Below, piece after piece: positions 8,610-18,802 of a DNA stretch of 64,000 nucleotides. Under the pieces are notes generated by a model. That model searched no databases, had not been told where the DNA came from, and was given only the letters and a program-made list of their open reading frames with translations. The position numbers were made by a program, and so were the translations under genes. The DNA comes from GWB2-37-7 sp942492835. GTDB taxonomy: Bacteria > Bacillota > Clostridia > Lutisporales > Lutisporaceae. Numbering within the stretch: the stretch's first letter is position 1; every line of letters starts with the position of its first letter. The stretch is taken from contig OW818645.1 in assembly GCA_942492835.1 (NCBI GenBank), positions 3,782,001-3,846,000 of the forward strand. Reading direction: 5' to 3'.

Positions 8610-10460
8610 TTGCTAAAGGACATAACAAAACAATTTAGGATAGCCTATGGTAAAAATCCTTCCTTGATATTTGATAACTATAACTTGAAGGAAGGGCTTT
8701 ATATAAGGTTCAGTTTAAAGTCTCCAGATGAGTATGACTATATGGTAATCAAGAAGAATCAAGAGCTTATTAAAGATGATAAATATAAATGGTTTAGAGC
8801 AGCGGACTACTATAGCAGTGTGTTAGAAGACGATATGAATAAAGCTGTTGACACAAAAAAACAAATACATAGTACAAACGAATATAGTTTGTTCATAAAA
8901 AAAGATAATTTCCCGGGAATGTGTGATTATACAGGGAAAAAGGGACAGATGCGTGATTCGGATTATCTAAATTTTGTGAGGGGATATTATAATTCATTAA
9001 ATAATCTTGAGGATAAATTTTGGGATATTTATAACAAAAGTGATATTAAAAAACAAGAAAAACTAAGTAAAGAGGAATTCTTTGATAGGTTTTTCAAGCA
9101 TGAGCTTGAACATCTAAAATCAGATGAAAGAACTAAAAAAATAAAGCAAAATGAAGAATTCTTTCTAGATCAATTAAAAAACTTTCAAAAAATACTAAAA
9201 CAAATTGATTTAGAAGAAAAATTTACAAATTATATAAAGATTTTTATTAATGAAGATATCTTAAAGTATAAAAAGGCATACCATTTATATGTTACTCCGA
9301 GGATTTACAATAAAAATGATTATAACAGATTAATAAATGGAAAAATTATGGGACTTCCTGCAAACAACATGAGTTTAAATGATAAAAAACCATATATGCA
9401 ATTAAGAACCATGAAAACCGAGGTTCCAACAAGAGTAAGCTTTGATGATGCGGTTTTGTATAAGGATTTTTTTCTATGGCTTAAGGCACAGACAAAAAGT
9501 AACCTGACTGTTAATTATGATTATGAATTTGATATGGGGTTAGAGAATAATGTAGATGAGTCAAGATTTGATATCTATTTGAACAAGAAAGAAGGAGTAA
9601 TAGAGGAGTTCGACAATATTCCATTTAAACCTGAGAAGTTTGAATTTGAGCTTAAGAACTATCTAGGAATAACAGAAATCGATGGTATAACACTTAAAGA
9701 AGATGAAACACTTGGAAGAGGAATGCTGCTTGAAAAAATCAGTCATTATTTTTTCGCTAACAAGATGGAAGGTTACTTTAAGAAAGCTGAGCCAAAGATT
9801 AAAACAAATGTATTTACAAGCAAAATGCAGTCATTATTCTACATAAGCAAAAGTGCAATATATGATTTTATTGTATATGGAGTAGATGCATCATTTAAGG
9901 TGATGGTGGACAAGGTGACAATGGAAAGTATAACAGAACAGCTTCTATACACTACCAAGGGTATTCCTAAAAAGATGGGAGAAGCATGCAATCTTAGATT
10001 AGCATTACTTGATTATTTTGGTGAAGGAGATAGTAAAATGGGAGATGTGATTAAAAATCTAAATGAGTTACTAAGAAACAAGCTTAATCAAAAGGAGCTT
10101 GCTATCTGTAATAGTGATGAAGAGTTTTATTTTACAGCAGGGCAGTTAACCTATTATATTTTGTATCAATCAAAATCAAAAGACAAAGATTATGGTATGG
10201 TTGAACCATTTATTCATGCAAAGACAGCACAGAATTTAAAGAATAAGCTAAAGGACATATTTAGTCTATATAAACATGCTATAAGCCTAGATAATCTAAG
10301 ATTCAAAAACGCATTTTCTATGGTTATGGGCTATGACTGTGATACAAGATTTACAGATAGGATGCAGGATATATATTATGCAGGACTACTGTCAAACAAT
10401 ATACTGTTTTTAAAGTTAGGCAAAGATAATGAAGAGGGGGAACTTAAAAATGGAAAATAG
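8610..10460 (+). CDS. cas8b: Cas8b/Csh1, large subunit of type I-B Cascade
   Basis: This 616-residue protein is the large subunit of the surveillance complex, expected to read the PAM and recruit Cas3. Family assignment (TM1802/Csh1-like) rests on its position between cas6 and cas7 and on overall features: charged N-terminal half, Lys-rich middle and helical C-terminal part. The start is a TTG at 8610 preceded by AGGGGGTGAG. Cas8 proteins are divergent, so the position in the operon carries much of the call. Confidence 0.8.
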   Translation: MLKDITKQFRIAYGKNPSLIFDNYNLKEGLYIRFSLKSPDEYDYMVIKKNQELIKDDKYKWFRAADYYSSVLEDDMNKAVDTKKQIHSTNEYSLFIKKDNFPGMCDYTGKKGQMRDSDYLNFVRGYYNSLNNLEDKFWDIYNKSDIKKQEKLSKEEFFDRFFKHELEHLKSDERTKKIKQNEEFFLDQLKNFQKILKQIDLEEKFTNYIKIFINEDILKYKKAYHLYVTPRIYNKNDYNRLINGKIMGLPANNMSLNDKKPYMQLRTMKTEVPTRVSFDDAVLYKDFFLWLKAQTKSNLTVNYDYEFDMGLENNVDESRFDIYLNKKEGVIEEFDNIPFKPEKFEFELKNYLGITEIDGITLKEDETLGRGMLLEKISHYFFANKMEGYFKKAEPKIKTNVFTSKMQSLFYISKSAIYDFIVYGVDASFKVMVDKVTMESITEQLLYTTKGIPKKMGEACNLRLALLDYFGEGDSKMGDVIKNLNELLRNKLNQKELAICNSDEEFYFTAGQLTYYILYQSKSKDKDYGMVEPFIHAKTAQNLKNKLKDIFSLYKHAISLDNLRFKNAFSMVMGYDCDTRFTDRMQDIYYAGLLSNNILFLKLGKDNEEGELKNGK

Positions 10461-11400
10461 AGTATATGGTATCATAGGCATAAAAAGCATAATGGCTAAT
10501 TGGAATGCTGACTTCACTAAACGACCTAAGACTTTAAGCAACGGAGACATATTTGGAAGTGACAAAGCATTAAAGTATTCCATAAGAAAATATTGGGTAG
10601 ACAATGGAGAGAAGGTTTTATATTTTAAATCCTTTAAAATTGATAATAAAGGTGAAGAAAAGGGTAAGCTACAGCCCTTATATCTTGGAGAAAGATATAA
10701 TCAAGTATTTGCACCAGCTGTTGTAGGTGAAAAAACCTCATCAAATGAAGTTTTAGAGAATCTATTTGCTGCTGTTGATATTATGAACTTTGGAGCTACC
10801 TTTGCAGTTAAGAAACAAAATATTAGTATAACAGGAGTTGTACAAATAAACCAAGGCTTTAATAAACATTCTGAGACACAAACAGAGACTCAGGATATAT
10901 TATCCCCTTTTAGAAATTCCACAAATGCAGATGCAGATGCTTCAAGTCTAGGTAATATGACATTTACAGATGAAGCTCATTACTTTTATGGCTTTTCTGT
11001 AAACCCTCAAAATCTTGACAATTACAAGAGTGTCTTAGAGGGCTTTACTGGTTATACAGAAAAGGCGTATCAAGCATTCAAAACAGCTTCTCGAGTAGGA
11101 GCAACAGCTCTAAACACAAATAGCAAATCAGGCTGTGAAAATGAGCTTGCTGTGTTTGTTGAACTAAAAGAGGGAAGCACCGCATATTTGCCAGATTTAG
11201 CACAGTACATAAAGTTCTACAAGGAAGATGAAAAATCTATAATTGATTTTGAAGCTATGAAACTACTTAAGGAAAATAAGCTGTCAAATGAAATAGAGAA
11301 AATCGAAATTTACTATAATCCATATGCAGTAAGCATCAAAAATGTTGATTTCCCAAAAGCAAAATATTATAACATATTTACCCAAGACGAAATAAAATAG
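10450..11400 (+). CDS. cas7: Cas7 (Csh2-type), backbone subunit of type I-B Cascade
   Basis: Cas7 polymerises along the crRNA to form the backbone of Cascade. The N-terminus ENRVYGIIGIKSIMANWNAD followed by GDIFGSDKALKYSIRKYW is the classic opening of clostridial I-B Cas7. An upstream in-frame ATG at 10429 would overlap cas8b by 32 bases and has no ribosome site. The ATG at 10450 follows AGAGGGGG by 9 bases and matches the family N-terminus, so I take 10450 (316 residues). Confidence 0.88.
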   Translation: MENRVYGIIGIKSIMANWNADFTKRPKTLSNGDIFGSDKALKYSIRKYWVDNGEKVLYFKSFKIDNKGEEKGKLQPLYLGERYNQVFAPAVVGEKTSSNEVLENLFAAVDIMNFGATFAVKKQNISITGVVQINQGFNKHSETQTETQDILSPFRNSTNADADASSLGNMTFTDEAHYFYGFSVNPQNLDNYKSVLEGFTGYTEKAYQAFKTASRVGATALNTNSKSGCENELAVFVELKEGSTAYLPDLAQYIKFYKEDEKSIIDFEAMKLLKENKLSNEIEKIEIYYNPYAVSIKNVDFPKAKYYNIFTQDEIK

Positions 11401-11423
11401 ATAAACCAATTGGCGGTGAAAAA

Positions 11424-12158
11424 ATGGAAGGAATATATTTTAATCTATCAGGTAAAACAGCTTTTTTTAAAAAGCCTGATGTAAATATTAACTATTTTAC
11501 ATATAGTAATATCCACAAGGTAGCATTATTGGGACTTCTCGGAGCTATAGCTGGCTTCGCTGGCTACAATAATCAGAAAAAAGCTGAGGTATACCCTGAG
11601 TTTTATAGTAAGCTGTCAAAGCTCAAAGTATCAATAGCACCAAAAGGAGATAGGGGATATTTTACTAAGAAAATGCAAGTGTTTAACAATAGTGTTGGTT
11701 ATGCAAGTCAGGAGGAAGGTGGCAATCTTGTTGTATATGAGCAATGGCTGGAAAATCCAGAATGGGATATATACCTTCTAAATGATGGGACTATGGACAA
11801 GGAGGACTTTAGAAACCTAAAGGACAAGCTTATTAATGGAAGTTGTGTTTATATGCCTTACCTAGGCAAAAATGATCATATTGCAAACATTAAGAATCCT
11901 AGAATAGTAGAGCTTGAAGCAGTAAAAGAAATAGATCATATAGATTCACTTTTTCCTAATAATGCAGTAGAGCTTGAGAGTTATTCCTATGATGATAAAT
12001 CCGTATATTTTTATCGGGAGTATCTTCCTTTTGGACTTGATAAGGAATTAAATTCCTATTTGTTTATGGAAATGGCATATACAAACAGATATGTTGATGA
12101 AGTAAAGGAAAACCTATGTCTGCTTGCAGCAGAAGGGAAAAACCTATGCTTTGTATAG
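11424..12158 (+). CDS. cas5: Cas5 (type I-B)
   Basis: Cas5 caps the 5' handle of crRNA in Cascade. The N-terminal IYFNLSGKTAFFKKPDVN and YSNIHKVALLGLLGAIAGFAG segments match the Cas5h/I-B family. The length of 244 residues is typical. It follows cas7 by 23 bases with a GGCGGTG site before the ATG. A long perfect hairpin separates it from cas3. Confidence 0.88.
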   Translation: MEGIYFNLSGKTAFFKKPDVNINYFTYSNIHKVALLGLLGAIAGFAGYNNQKKAEVYPEFYSKLSKLKVSIAPKGDRGYFTKKMQVFNNSVGYASQEEGGNLVVYEQWLENPEWDIYLLNDGTMDKEDFRNLKDKLINGSCVYMPYLGKNDHIANIKNPRIVELEAVKEIDHIDSLFPNNAVELESYSYDDKSVYFYREYLPFGLDKELNSYLFMEMAYTNRYVDEVKENLCLLAAEGKNLCFV

Positions 12159-12187
12159 TAAGTCATAACTGAAGTAATTAACAACAC

Positions 12188-12228
12188 TACACCTTTGAAG
12201 GGTTTAGAAGCTCCTTCAAAGGTGTAGA
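12188..12228 (+). promoter_or_regulatory. Perfect 15-bp hairpin between cas5 and cas3
   Basis: CTACACCTTTGAAGG at 12188-12202 is the exact reverse complement of 12214-12228, with an 11-nt loop. It is followed by AAATTTAG, not a T run, so it is a poor intrinsic terminator. It lies 22 bases before the cas3 start. It may be an RNA-processing or mRNA-stability element, or an attenuator that lowers cas3 expression relative to Cascade. Confidence 0.6.
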
Positions 12229-12249
12229 AATTTAGTTTGTGGAGGCTAT

Positions 12250-14775
12250 ATGAAATTTGAATTAATTGATATAGAGAGTATTATTACTACCCCAGATATA
12301 CTTATAGCTCATAGAGATGGTAAGCTAGAAGCTAGAGAAAGTCTAAACGCTCATATGAGAAGGAGCATAAAGCATTTTGAGAAGCTTTGCAGTGAAAAGA
12401 AGCTCTTGGAGATTATAAAAAACATAGTTGGTAATATTGAGCTTAATGATAAAATAATTGAGGGCTATGTAGCAGAAGAAATAGTTAATATGTTTGTAAA
12501 TGCAATATGGCTCCATGACATAGGTAAGCTTAATCCAGCATTCCAACACAAGCTGAAAAATACTGACACATACTATTGCAACGATTCTAAAACTAATAAT
12601 TCAGAGCATTCAATACTATCAGCACTTATATATATTGATATTTTTTTAGATAAAGTTGAGAAATATGAAAACAAAAAGGTTAGAAATTTTTTAAGAACCT
12701 TTATATATAGTTTTTCCTATGCAATAAGCAGACATCATACATATCTTGACGATATGGAAAAAAATGACTACTTAAATAAATTAAAACAAGCACATAAAAG
12801 CTTTACAAAAACAGAATATTATCTTCACTATTATAAAGAAGTTGATAGAATTAATAAGCTTTCTGTAGAAAAGCTTACCAATAGAGAAAAGAAAGGGTAT
12901 GACGGTTTTGACATATACATACTGACAAAGCTTTTATACTCTAGTATAGTTGCTTGTGATTTTTATGCCACTTATAAATATATAAATGGAAATAAAATTG
13001 AATTTAACTATATCAATAATATAGATAGCATAATCAAAGAATTCAACACAGACTCTAGGGTTATGGGTATAGACGAATATAGAAAAGATAAGACATGCTT
13101 TGATAAAGCTCCAATAAATAGTCTCAGGTCAGAGCTGTTTATAGAAGCAGAAGAAGCTTTACTGAAGGAATCAGATAAAAATATATATTATCTTGAAGCA
13201 CCTACTGGAAGTGGTAAAACACTAACATCAATCAATTTGGCACTAAATATAATAAAGAATAACCCACAGCATAACAAGCTGTTTTATATTTTCCCATTTA
13301 ATGTACTGGTAGAACAGACAAAAGCTCAGCTTGATGGAATATTTAAAAGTGATTTTAAAAATAAAGTAGCAGTAATTAACTCAATAACTCCAATAAAAAC
13401 TGAAGTGGAAAATTCCAAAGGGGAAGAGTGTATTGACTATGATAAATTCTATATTGACAGGCAGTTTATCCATTATCCAGTAGTCATAACATCTCATGTG
13501 AATTTCTTCAATTATTTGTTTGGTACTGGACGTGAAATAAATCTTCCATTAATTCATTTATGCAATAGTGTAGTTATACTTGATGAGATACAAAGCTATA
13601 AAATTACAATATGGCCAGAAATTATTAGGTTTCTTGATAAATATAGCAAGCTATTAAATATTAAGATAATAATTATGTCTGCCACTCTTCCAAAGCTTGA
13701 TAATCTGCTTACAAAGTTTACAGATATGGAAGCTCCCTCAGTCAGACTTATAAAGAATAGAGATGTTTTTTTTAAGCATAAGTTATTTAAGGATAGAGTT
13801 AAGCTTAATTATGATTTACTAAAACTAGGCAAAATTGATGAGATAAGCTTATTTGACAATGCAACTAATATTTTAAAAGATAAAAAGAATAGAGTCCTTA
13901 TAGAATTTATTAGGAAGAGGAGTGCAGAAAGCTTCTATAAAAAAATCAAAGAGGAATACCCTGACAGAGAAGTTTTTTTACTTACTGGAGATGACAATAA
14001 ATTTACTAGAGGTAAGGTACTAGATAGGTTAAATAGTAAGGATGAAAATAATCAATTTAAAGCTAAAAATGTTATATTAATTGCAACACAAGTAATTGAA
14101 GCGGGTGTAGATATAGATATGGACATAGGCTTTAAGGATATATCCATGTTGGACAATGAAGAACAATTCTTGGGACGATTAAATAGATCTTGTAGCAGAG
14201 AAGAAGCTATTGTATATTTTTTTGACATGGACGATGCAAAAAAGATTTATCGAGGAGAGCTTAGATTGGAGAAGGATTTAAAAGCTACAGAATATCAACA
14301 GCTTCTTTTAGATAAAGACTTTGATAAATATTATGAGCTATGCTTTACGAGACTGTATGAAAACAAGAATGAAGCCAATGCCAATAATATAAATGGCTTA
14401 TACTATGATATGATGGCTTTGAACTATAAAGAGATACAAGAAAAGATGAAGTTGATTGATGAAAAAAACTACGAAATATACATTCCATATATTTTTAAAG
14501 ACAAAGACATAACCATTGATGGCAGAGAAATATGGTATCAATACAAAGCACTATTAAATGATAATGAAATGAATTACTCTGAAAAAATGATTAAGCTATC
14601 CCAAGTTATAAGTCATATGCAGATGTTTCTTTTTAAAAGTGCGAAAATGCCTATGAATCGAACTGAAAATATAGGCAATATCTACTATGTGGAAAACGGA
14701 GAGCAATATATTGTTGATGGCTACAGGTTTGACAGAGAGGAATATGAAAAAAGCTGTGAGGGTGATATACTTTGA
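12250..14775 (+). CDS. cas3: CRISPR-associated helicase-nuclease Cas3 (HD fused)
   Basis: This is the 841-residue effector that unwinds and degrades target DNA after Cascade binds. The N-terminal HD nuclease domain shows WLHDIGKLNPAFQHK (His89-Asp90), SEHS and RHHTY motifs. The SF2 helicase shows Walker A EAPTGSGKT near residues 316-324, LDEIQ, the motif III-like MSATLP, and LGRLNRSC as motif VI. All key motifs look intact. Its stop overlaps the TTG start of cas4 (TTGA), so the pair is translationally coupled. Confidence 0.93.
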   Translation: MKFELIDIESIITTPDILIAHRDGKLEARESLNAHMRRSIKHFEKLCSEKKLLEIIKNIVGNIELNDKIIEGYVAEEIVNMFVNAIWLHDIGKLNPAFQHKLKNTDTYYCNDSKTNNSEHSILSALIYIDIFLDKVEKYENKKVRNFLRTFIYSFSYAISRHHTYLDDMEKNDYLNKLKQAHKSFTKTEYYLHYYKEVDRINKLSVEKLTNREKKGYDGFDIYILTKLLYSSIVACDFYATYKYINGNKIEFNYINNIDSIIKEFNTDSRVMGIDEYRKDKTCFDKAPINSLRSELFIEAEEALLKESDKNIYYLEAPTGSGKTLTSINLALNIIKNNPQHNKLFYIFPFNVLVEQTKAQLDGIFKSDFKNKVAVINSITPIKTEVENSKGEECIDYDKFYIDRQFIHYPVVITSHVNFFNYLFGTGREINLPLIHLCNSVVILDEIQSYKITIWPEIIRFLDKYSKLLNIKIIIMSATLPKLDNLLTKFTDMEAPSVRLIKNRDVFFKHKLFKDRVKLNYDLLKLGKIDEISLFDNATNILKDKKNRVLIEFIRKRSAESFYKKIKEEYPDREVFLLTGDDNKFTRGKVLDRLNSKDENNQFKAKNVILIATQVIEAGVDIDMDIGFKDISMLDNEEQFLGRLNRSCSREEAIVYFFDMDDAKKIYRGELRLEKDLKATEYQQLLLDKDFDKYYELCFTRLYENKNEANANNINGLYYDMMALNYKEIQEKMKLIDEKNYEIYIPYIFKDKDITIDGREIWYQYKALLNDNEMNYSEKMIKLSQVISHMQMFLFKSAKMPMNRTENIGNIYYVENGEQYIVDGYRFDREEYEKSCEGDIL

Positions 14776-15266
14776 AAATTACTGGCACGATCATGAACTA
14801 TTTTTTTCACTGTAAAAGGCAGTGCTGGCTTTTTGCAAACAGAATAAACTTAGAGGACAATAGCGAAGACGTTAGAATAGGCAGAGTTTTACATGAACTG
14901 AAAAGTGAGAATGGTAAGAATACAGAAATATCCATAGACAATGTGAAGATTGACAAGCTTACAGAGGACTATCTTGTAGAAATAAAAAAGTCTGATGCAG
15001 ATATAGAAGCGGTTAAATGGCAGACTCTATATTATCTCAAAATATTAAAAAGCAAAGGAATAGAGAGAAGGGGAAAAATAGAGTTTATCGAAAAAAATAA
15101 GCAGGATAAAAAGATAATATATGTTGATTTGACAGAAACCATAGAAAAAGAACTGGTAGAGCTAGAAAACAAGATAGAAGAATTAACATCTAAGCCAGAT
15201 GTACCTGAGGTCTTAAATAAACCAAAGTGTAAGAAATGTGCCTATTATGAATATTGCTATATATAA
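14772..15266 (+). CDS. cas4: Cas4 nuclease (short form)
   Basis: Cas4 trims prespacers and sets PAM-correct orientation during spacer acquisition. The 164-residue protein has the iron-sulfur cysteines at both ends (C14, C18 in HCKRQC; C153, C156, C162 in CKKCAYYEYC), a VEIKKSD nuclease motif and the QTLYYLKIL helix. It starts at TTG 14772 overlapping the cas3 stop. Confidence 0.9.
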   Translation: MKITGTIMNYFFHCKRQCWLFANRINLEDNSEDVRIGRVLHELKSENGKNTEISIDNVKIDKLTEDYLVEIKKSDADIEAVKWQTLYYLKILKSKGIERRGKIEFIEKNKQDKKIIYVDLTETIEKELVELENKIEELTSKPDVPEVLNKPKCKKCAYYEYCYI

Positions 15267-15279
15267 ATAAGGGGGTATT

Positions 15280-16278
15280 ATGGGTAGTACAAAGTATTTA
15301 ATGAGTATGGGAGAGCTAAAACGAAAAGATAATTCTTTAGTATTTAAGAATAATAGTGGAAATATTTATTTGCCTGTTGAAGGTATCAGAGAAATATATT
15401 GCATGAATGAGATTTCGATAAATACAAAGCTCCTAGAGTTTTTATCAAGAGCCTGCATAACAGTACATTTTTTTGATTATTATGGTCATTACAGCGGTAG
15501 CTTTTATCCAAAAGAGTACCTTGTAAGCGGTAAATTAACTATAAAGCAGGCAGAAACATTTACGAATAATAGAATGAAAATAGCAAAATCAATAGTAATA
15601 GGAATTGCAGAAAATATTTATGAGGTTTTATATCACTATTATAGACATGGAAAAAAGGAAGTAAAGGATACAATTGACTGGATAAGCAACAGTGTACCAA
15701 AGCTGCTTGATAAGGATATCAATATAAAACAGTTGCTAGCTGTTGAAGGAGAGATATGGCAAAGATTTTACAGCAATTTCAAGTATTTTTTACCTGAACA
15801 TTTTGCTATGAATAAAAGAGTGAAAAGACCGCCTGATAATCCTATTAATGCAATGATATCCTTTGGAAATTCTATGCTATACACTAAAACAATTACTCAG
15901 ATATACAATACACATTTAAATCAGACAATAAGTTTTTTGCATGAACCTTCAGAAGGTAGATTTTCATTAAGCCTTGATTTATGTGAAGTGTTTAAACCTG
16001 CAATAGTTTATAAGACTATATTTGATCTAATAAATAATAAAAAGATACAAGAAAGCAAGCATTTTGATAAAAACCTTAATAATTGTCTATTAAATGAAGC
16101 AGGCAAAAAGATATTTGTACAAGCTATAGAGGATAGATTTGAAAGTGTTTTCCAGCATGAGAAGCTTAAGAGGAAAGTAAGCTATAGGACAGCTATAAAG
16201 CTAGACGCATACAAGCTTATTAAATCAATAATGGAAGGTAAGGAATTCAAGCCCTTTAGTCTTAAGGAGATGATGTAA
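15280..16278 (+). CDS. cas1: Cas1 integrase (type I-B)
   Basis: Cas1 joins new spacers into the array as a complex with Cas2. The 332-residue protein contains the predicted metal ligands Glu156 (LAVEGEIW), His221 (FLHEPSEGRFSLSLDL) and Asp233/Glu236 region. All acidic and His positions appear intact, so adaptation should be possible. A GGGGG site precedes the ATG by about 5 bases. The stop directly abuts cas2. Confidence 0.95.
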   Translation: MGSTKYLMSMGELKRKDNSLVFKNNSGNIYLPVEGIREIYCMNEISINTKLLEFLSRACITVHFFDYYGHYSGSFYPKEYLVSGKLTIKQAETFTNNRMKIAKSIVIGIAENIYEVLYHYYRHGKKEVKDTIDWISNSVPKLLDKDINIKQLLAVEGEIWQRFYSNFKYFLPEHFAMNKRVKRPPDNPINAMISFGNSMLYTKTITQIYNTHLNQTISFLHEPSEGRFSLSLDLCEVFKPAIVYKTIFDLINNKKIQESKHFDKNLNNCLLNEAGKKIFVQAIEDRFESVFQHEKLKRKVSYRTAIKLDAYKLIKSIMEGKEFKPFSLKEMM

Positions 16279-16566
16279 ATGAAAAAGAACTTTAACTGCA
16301 ATTATGCATTTGTATTCTATGACATTAATGAAAAAAGAGTTCATAAGGTTTTTAAAGTATGTAAAAAATATTTTCATCATCATCAAAACTCTGTATTTAG
16401 AGGACAAATAACTCCATCTTTACTATTAAAGCTTGAAGGCGAGCTAAAAAAGATTATTGTTGACACAGAAGATTATGTTACAATTATAAAGCTGATTAAT
16501 GGTGAATGTTTTGATGAAAAAACACTTGGTATAAAGGGAACTACAAGTGAAGACCTTATTTTATAA
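16279..16566 (+). CDS. cas2: Cas2
   Basis: This is the structural partner of Cas1 in spacer integration. The 95-residue protein has the ferredoxin-like start YAFVFYDINEKR with the conserved Asp after beta strand 1, followed by KVCKKYFHHHQNSVFRGQIT. The gene follows cas1 without a gap. The CRISPR leader begins straight after its stop. Confidence 0.93.
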   Translation: MKKNFNCNYAFVFYDINEKRVHKVFKVCKKYFHHHQNSVFRGQITPSLLLKLEGELKKIIVDTEDYVTIIKLINGECFDEKTLGIKGTTSEDLIL

Positions 16567-16751
16567 TAGGTATTTAATTTTCCAGCCAAGATTTTTATAA
16601 ATATACTTTATGGTATTGATAATGCTTGTGTTTGAAGGAATAATTTTGTTTCTAATCAAAATAGAAAAACGGTTGGAATTAAATTGTCGTAACACTTGAA
16701 ATGCCTATATAATATCAGATATTTATGAATATAAATGGCTTATTTTATAGG
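16567..16751 (+). promoter_or_regulatory. CRISPR leader with array promoter
   Basis: This AT-rich 185-bp stretch lies between cas2 and the first repeat. A promoter-like TTGTCG (16684-16689), 18-nt spacer and TATAAT (16708-16713) lies about 40 bases before repeat 1. Its position at the end opposite the degenerate repeat marks it as the leader, so new spacers should enter on this side. Confidence 0.7.
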
Positions 16752-18407
16752 GTAAAACCTTAACATAGGATGTATTTAAATGGGAATTGTGGAAGGAGAG
16801 GTATATAATTTGCCTTAGTAAAACCTTAACATAGGATGTATTTAAATAGTCTTTTTCTGCTGTTATTTTTGCTCCAACACCCGTAAAACCTTAACATAGG
16901 ATGTATTTAAATGATTAACAGTCATCACATATGGAGCAGACCAGGCTGTAAAACCTTAACATAGGATGTATTTAAATTAGTTTTGCTCAATGTTCTTTAA
17001 ATATTTTTTAAGTAAAACCTTAACATAGGATGTATTTAAATTATGGTGTAAGCTTCCTGTTTAGTGCATTTCCCATAAGTAAAACCTTAACATAGGATGT
17101 ATTTAAATCTTTATTATATACCTCTTCAGATATTATTGGTTCGTAAAACCTTAACATAGGATGTATTTAAATTTTTCTCACCTCCATATATTATGCGACG
17201 ACTTGGAAGTAAAACCTTAACATAGGATGTATTTAAATTCTTTAAATCCATGAAGAATTGATATCAATTTTTCTGTAAAACCTTAACATAGGATGTATTT
17301 AAATATTTGTATCAATAACAACTTATGCTGGGCAATAGATGTAAAACCTTAACATAGGATGTATTTAAATTTTGTATTCACATCTCCTTTCTGTAATCAT
17401 AATCGTAAAACCTTAACATAGGATGTATTTAAATTTCCAATAGTTAGGTGAATACATAACAACTGAAACGTAAAACCTTAACATAGGATGTATTTAAATT
17501 ATTATTAGCTCCTTTATATTTATATTTTTAAATGTAAAACCTTAACATAGGATGTATTTAAATTCTAATATCTTATATAGATTGCCAATAGTTATATTGT
17601 AAAACCTTAACATAGGATGTATTTAAATTTTGAAAATTCAAGTCCGAATAAGTCTATGTTATTTTGTAAAACCTTAACATAGGATGTATTTAAATTAGGT
17701 ATTCTATATATTGAATTGATTCCACCACCGTAAAACCTTAACATAGGATGTATTTAAATGATTGAATTTCATAATGCTGAATTAGAAAGGCACAAGTAAA
17801 ACCTTAACATAGGATGTATTTAAATCCGTGAGGAAAGCATTAGTATACATAACTGTATTACGTAAAACCTTAACATAGGATGTATTTAAATGAGGATGCC
17901 AAAGCAAAACTACAGGATCTAGCTGAGTAAAACCTTAACATAGGATGTATTTAAAGTTTTGTTTGTTACATTATAATATTTAGCAAATTCCAGTAAAACC
18001 TTAACATAGGATGTATTTAAATACAAATCCTCTAATTTGCCTGTCAATCATGCGGTCTGTAAAACCTTAACATAGGATGTATTTAAATATCAAATTAATA
18101 TCACATGTCCTACAGGTATAAGAAAGTAAAACCTTAACATAGGATGTATTTAAATTTTATTGCGGCATATGGTTCAACCCCACCAAGTCCAGTAAAACCT
18201 TAACATAGGATGTATTTAAATATATGTGTCCATTGTTGTTTTCCGCCATATATTTCGGTAAAACCTTAACATAGGATGTATTTAAATGATAATGTTTTGA
18301 TGTCTATGCTACCATCTTCTAGGTAAAACCTTAACATAGGATGTATTTAAATTATGCAAGTATCCCTGCCTTAACAAGTCCATCCAAGTAAAACCTTAAC
18401 ATAGGAT
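16752..18407 (+). CRISPR. Type I-B CRISPR array, 26 repeats and 25 spacers
   Basis: The repeat is 30 bp, beginning GTAAAACCTTAACATAGGAT and ending GTATTTAAAT. It starts at 16752, 16818, 16883, 16948, 17012, 17079, 17143, 17209, 17275, 17341, 17405, 17470, 17534, 17599, 17666, 17730, 17796, 17862, 17927, 17993, 18059, 18126, 18192, 18258, 18323 and 18388. Spacers are 34-37 bp. Repeat 19 (17927) ends in G instead of T. Repeat 26 keeps only the first 20 bases (18388-18407). The degenerate repeat at the right marks the old, leader-distal end, so transcription runs on the plus strand and the crRNA 5' handle would be ATTTAAAT. The repeat resembles the common clostridial I-B repeat family ending in ATGTATTTAAAT. 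Confidence 0.98.
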
Positions 18408-18802
18408 CTTTATATCTGCAATTTGCTAATGAACTCTCATAGATAAATAAGACTATAGCCTTTACAGATAAATTATTAATTTACCATATTACATCACCAA
18501 TAGTCTGTATACTTAGACTTTCCTCACTAATTTTATATAGCTAAATTAAGCCTATAGTTAAGAATATAAGGACAAAAATATAAAAATATTATATTATATA
18601 AAGAAGAGTCAGCTATTCAGTTTTTAACAAGCTTATTGATTTATGGAGCAATATGTAGATGAATATATTTATCTCCTATTTAATGTTTGTAAGAAGATTT
18701 AACATAAAGAGGTGAAATCCTTTTATTACATAATTGAAAGCTTTCATTAAGATTATTTTTAATTGATAATGCTAGGTTAAAATCATACCTTGGAGGTAGT
18801 TT
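18408..18802. other. Intergenic region downstream of the CRISPR array
   Basis: This is 395 bp of AT-rich sequence with no convincing reading frame, tRNA or riboswitch. The right edge holds the ribosome site TTGGAGG for the following gene. It probably contains the array trailer and a promoter. Confidence 0.5.

Noticed and set aside
16782..18387. Self-targeting spacers against the resident prophage
   Set aside because: Reading by eye I saw no spacer match in 45.6-64 kb, but this is not an exhaustive search and the rest of the prophage is outside the window.
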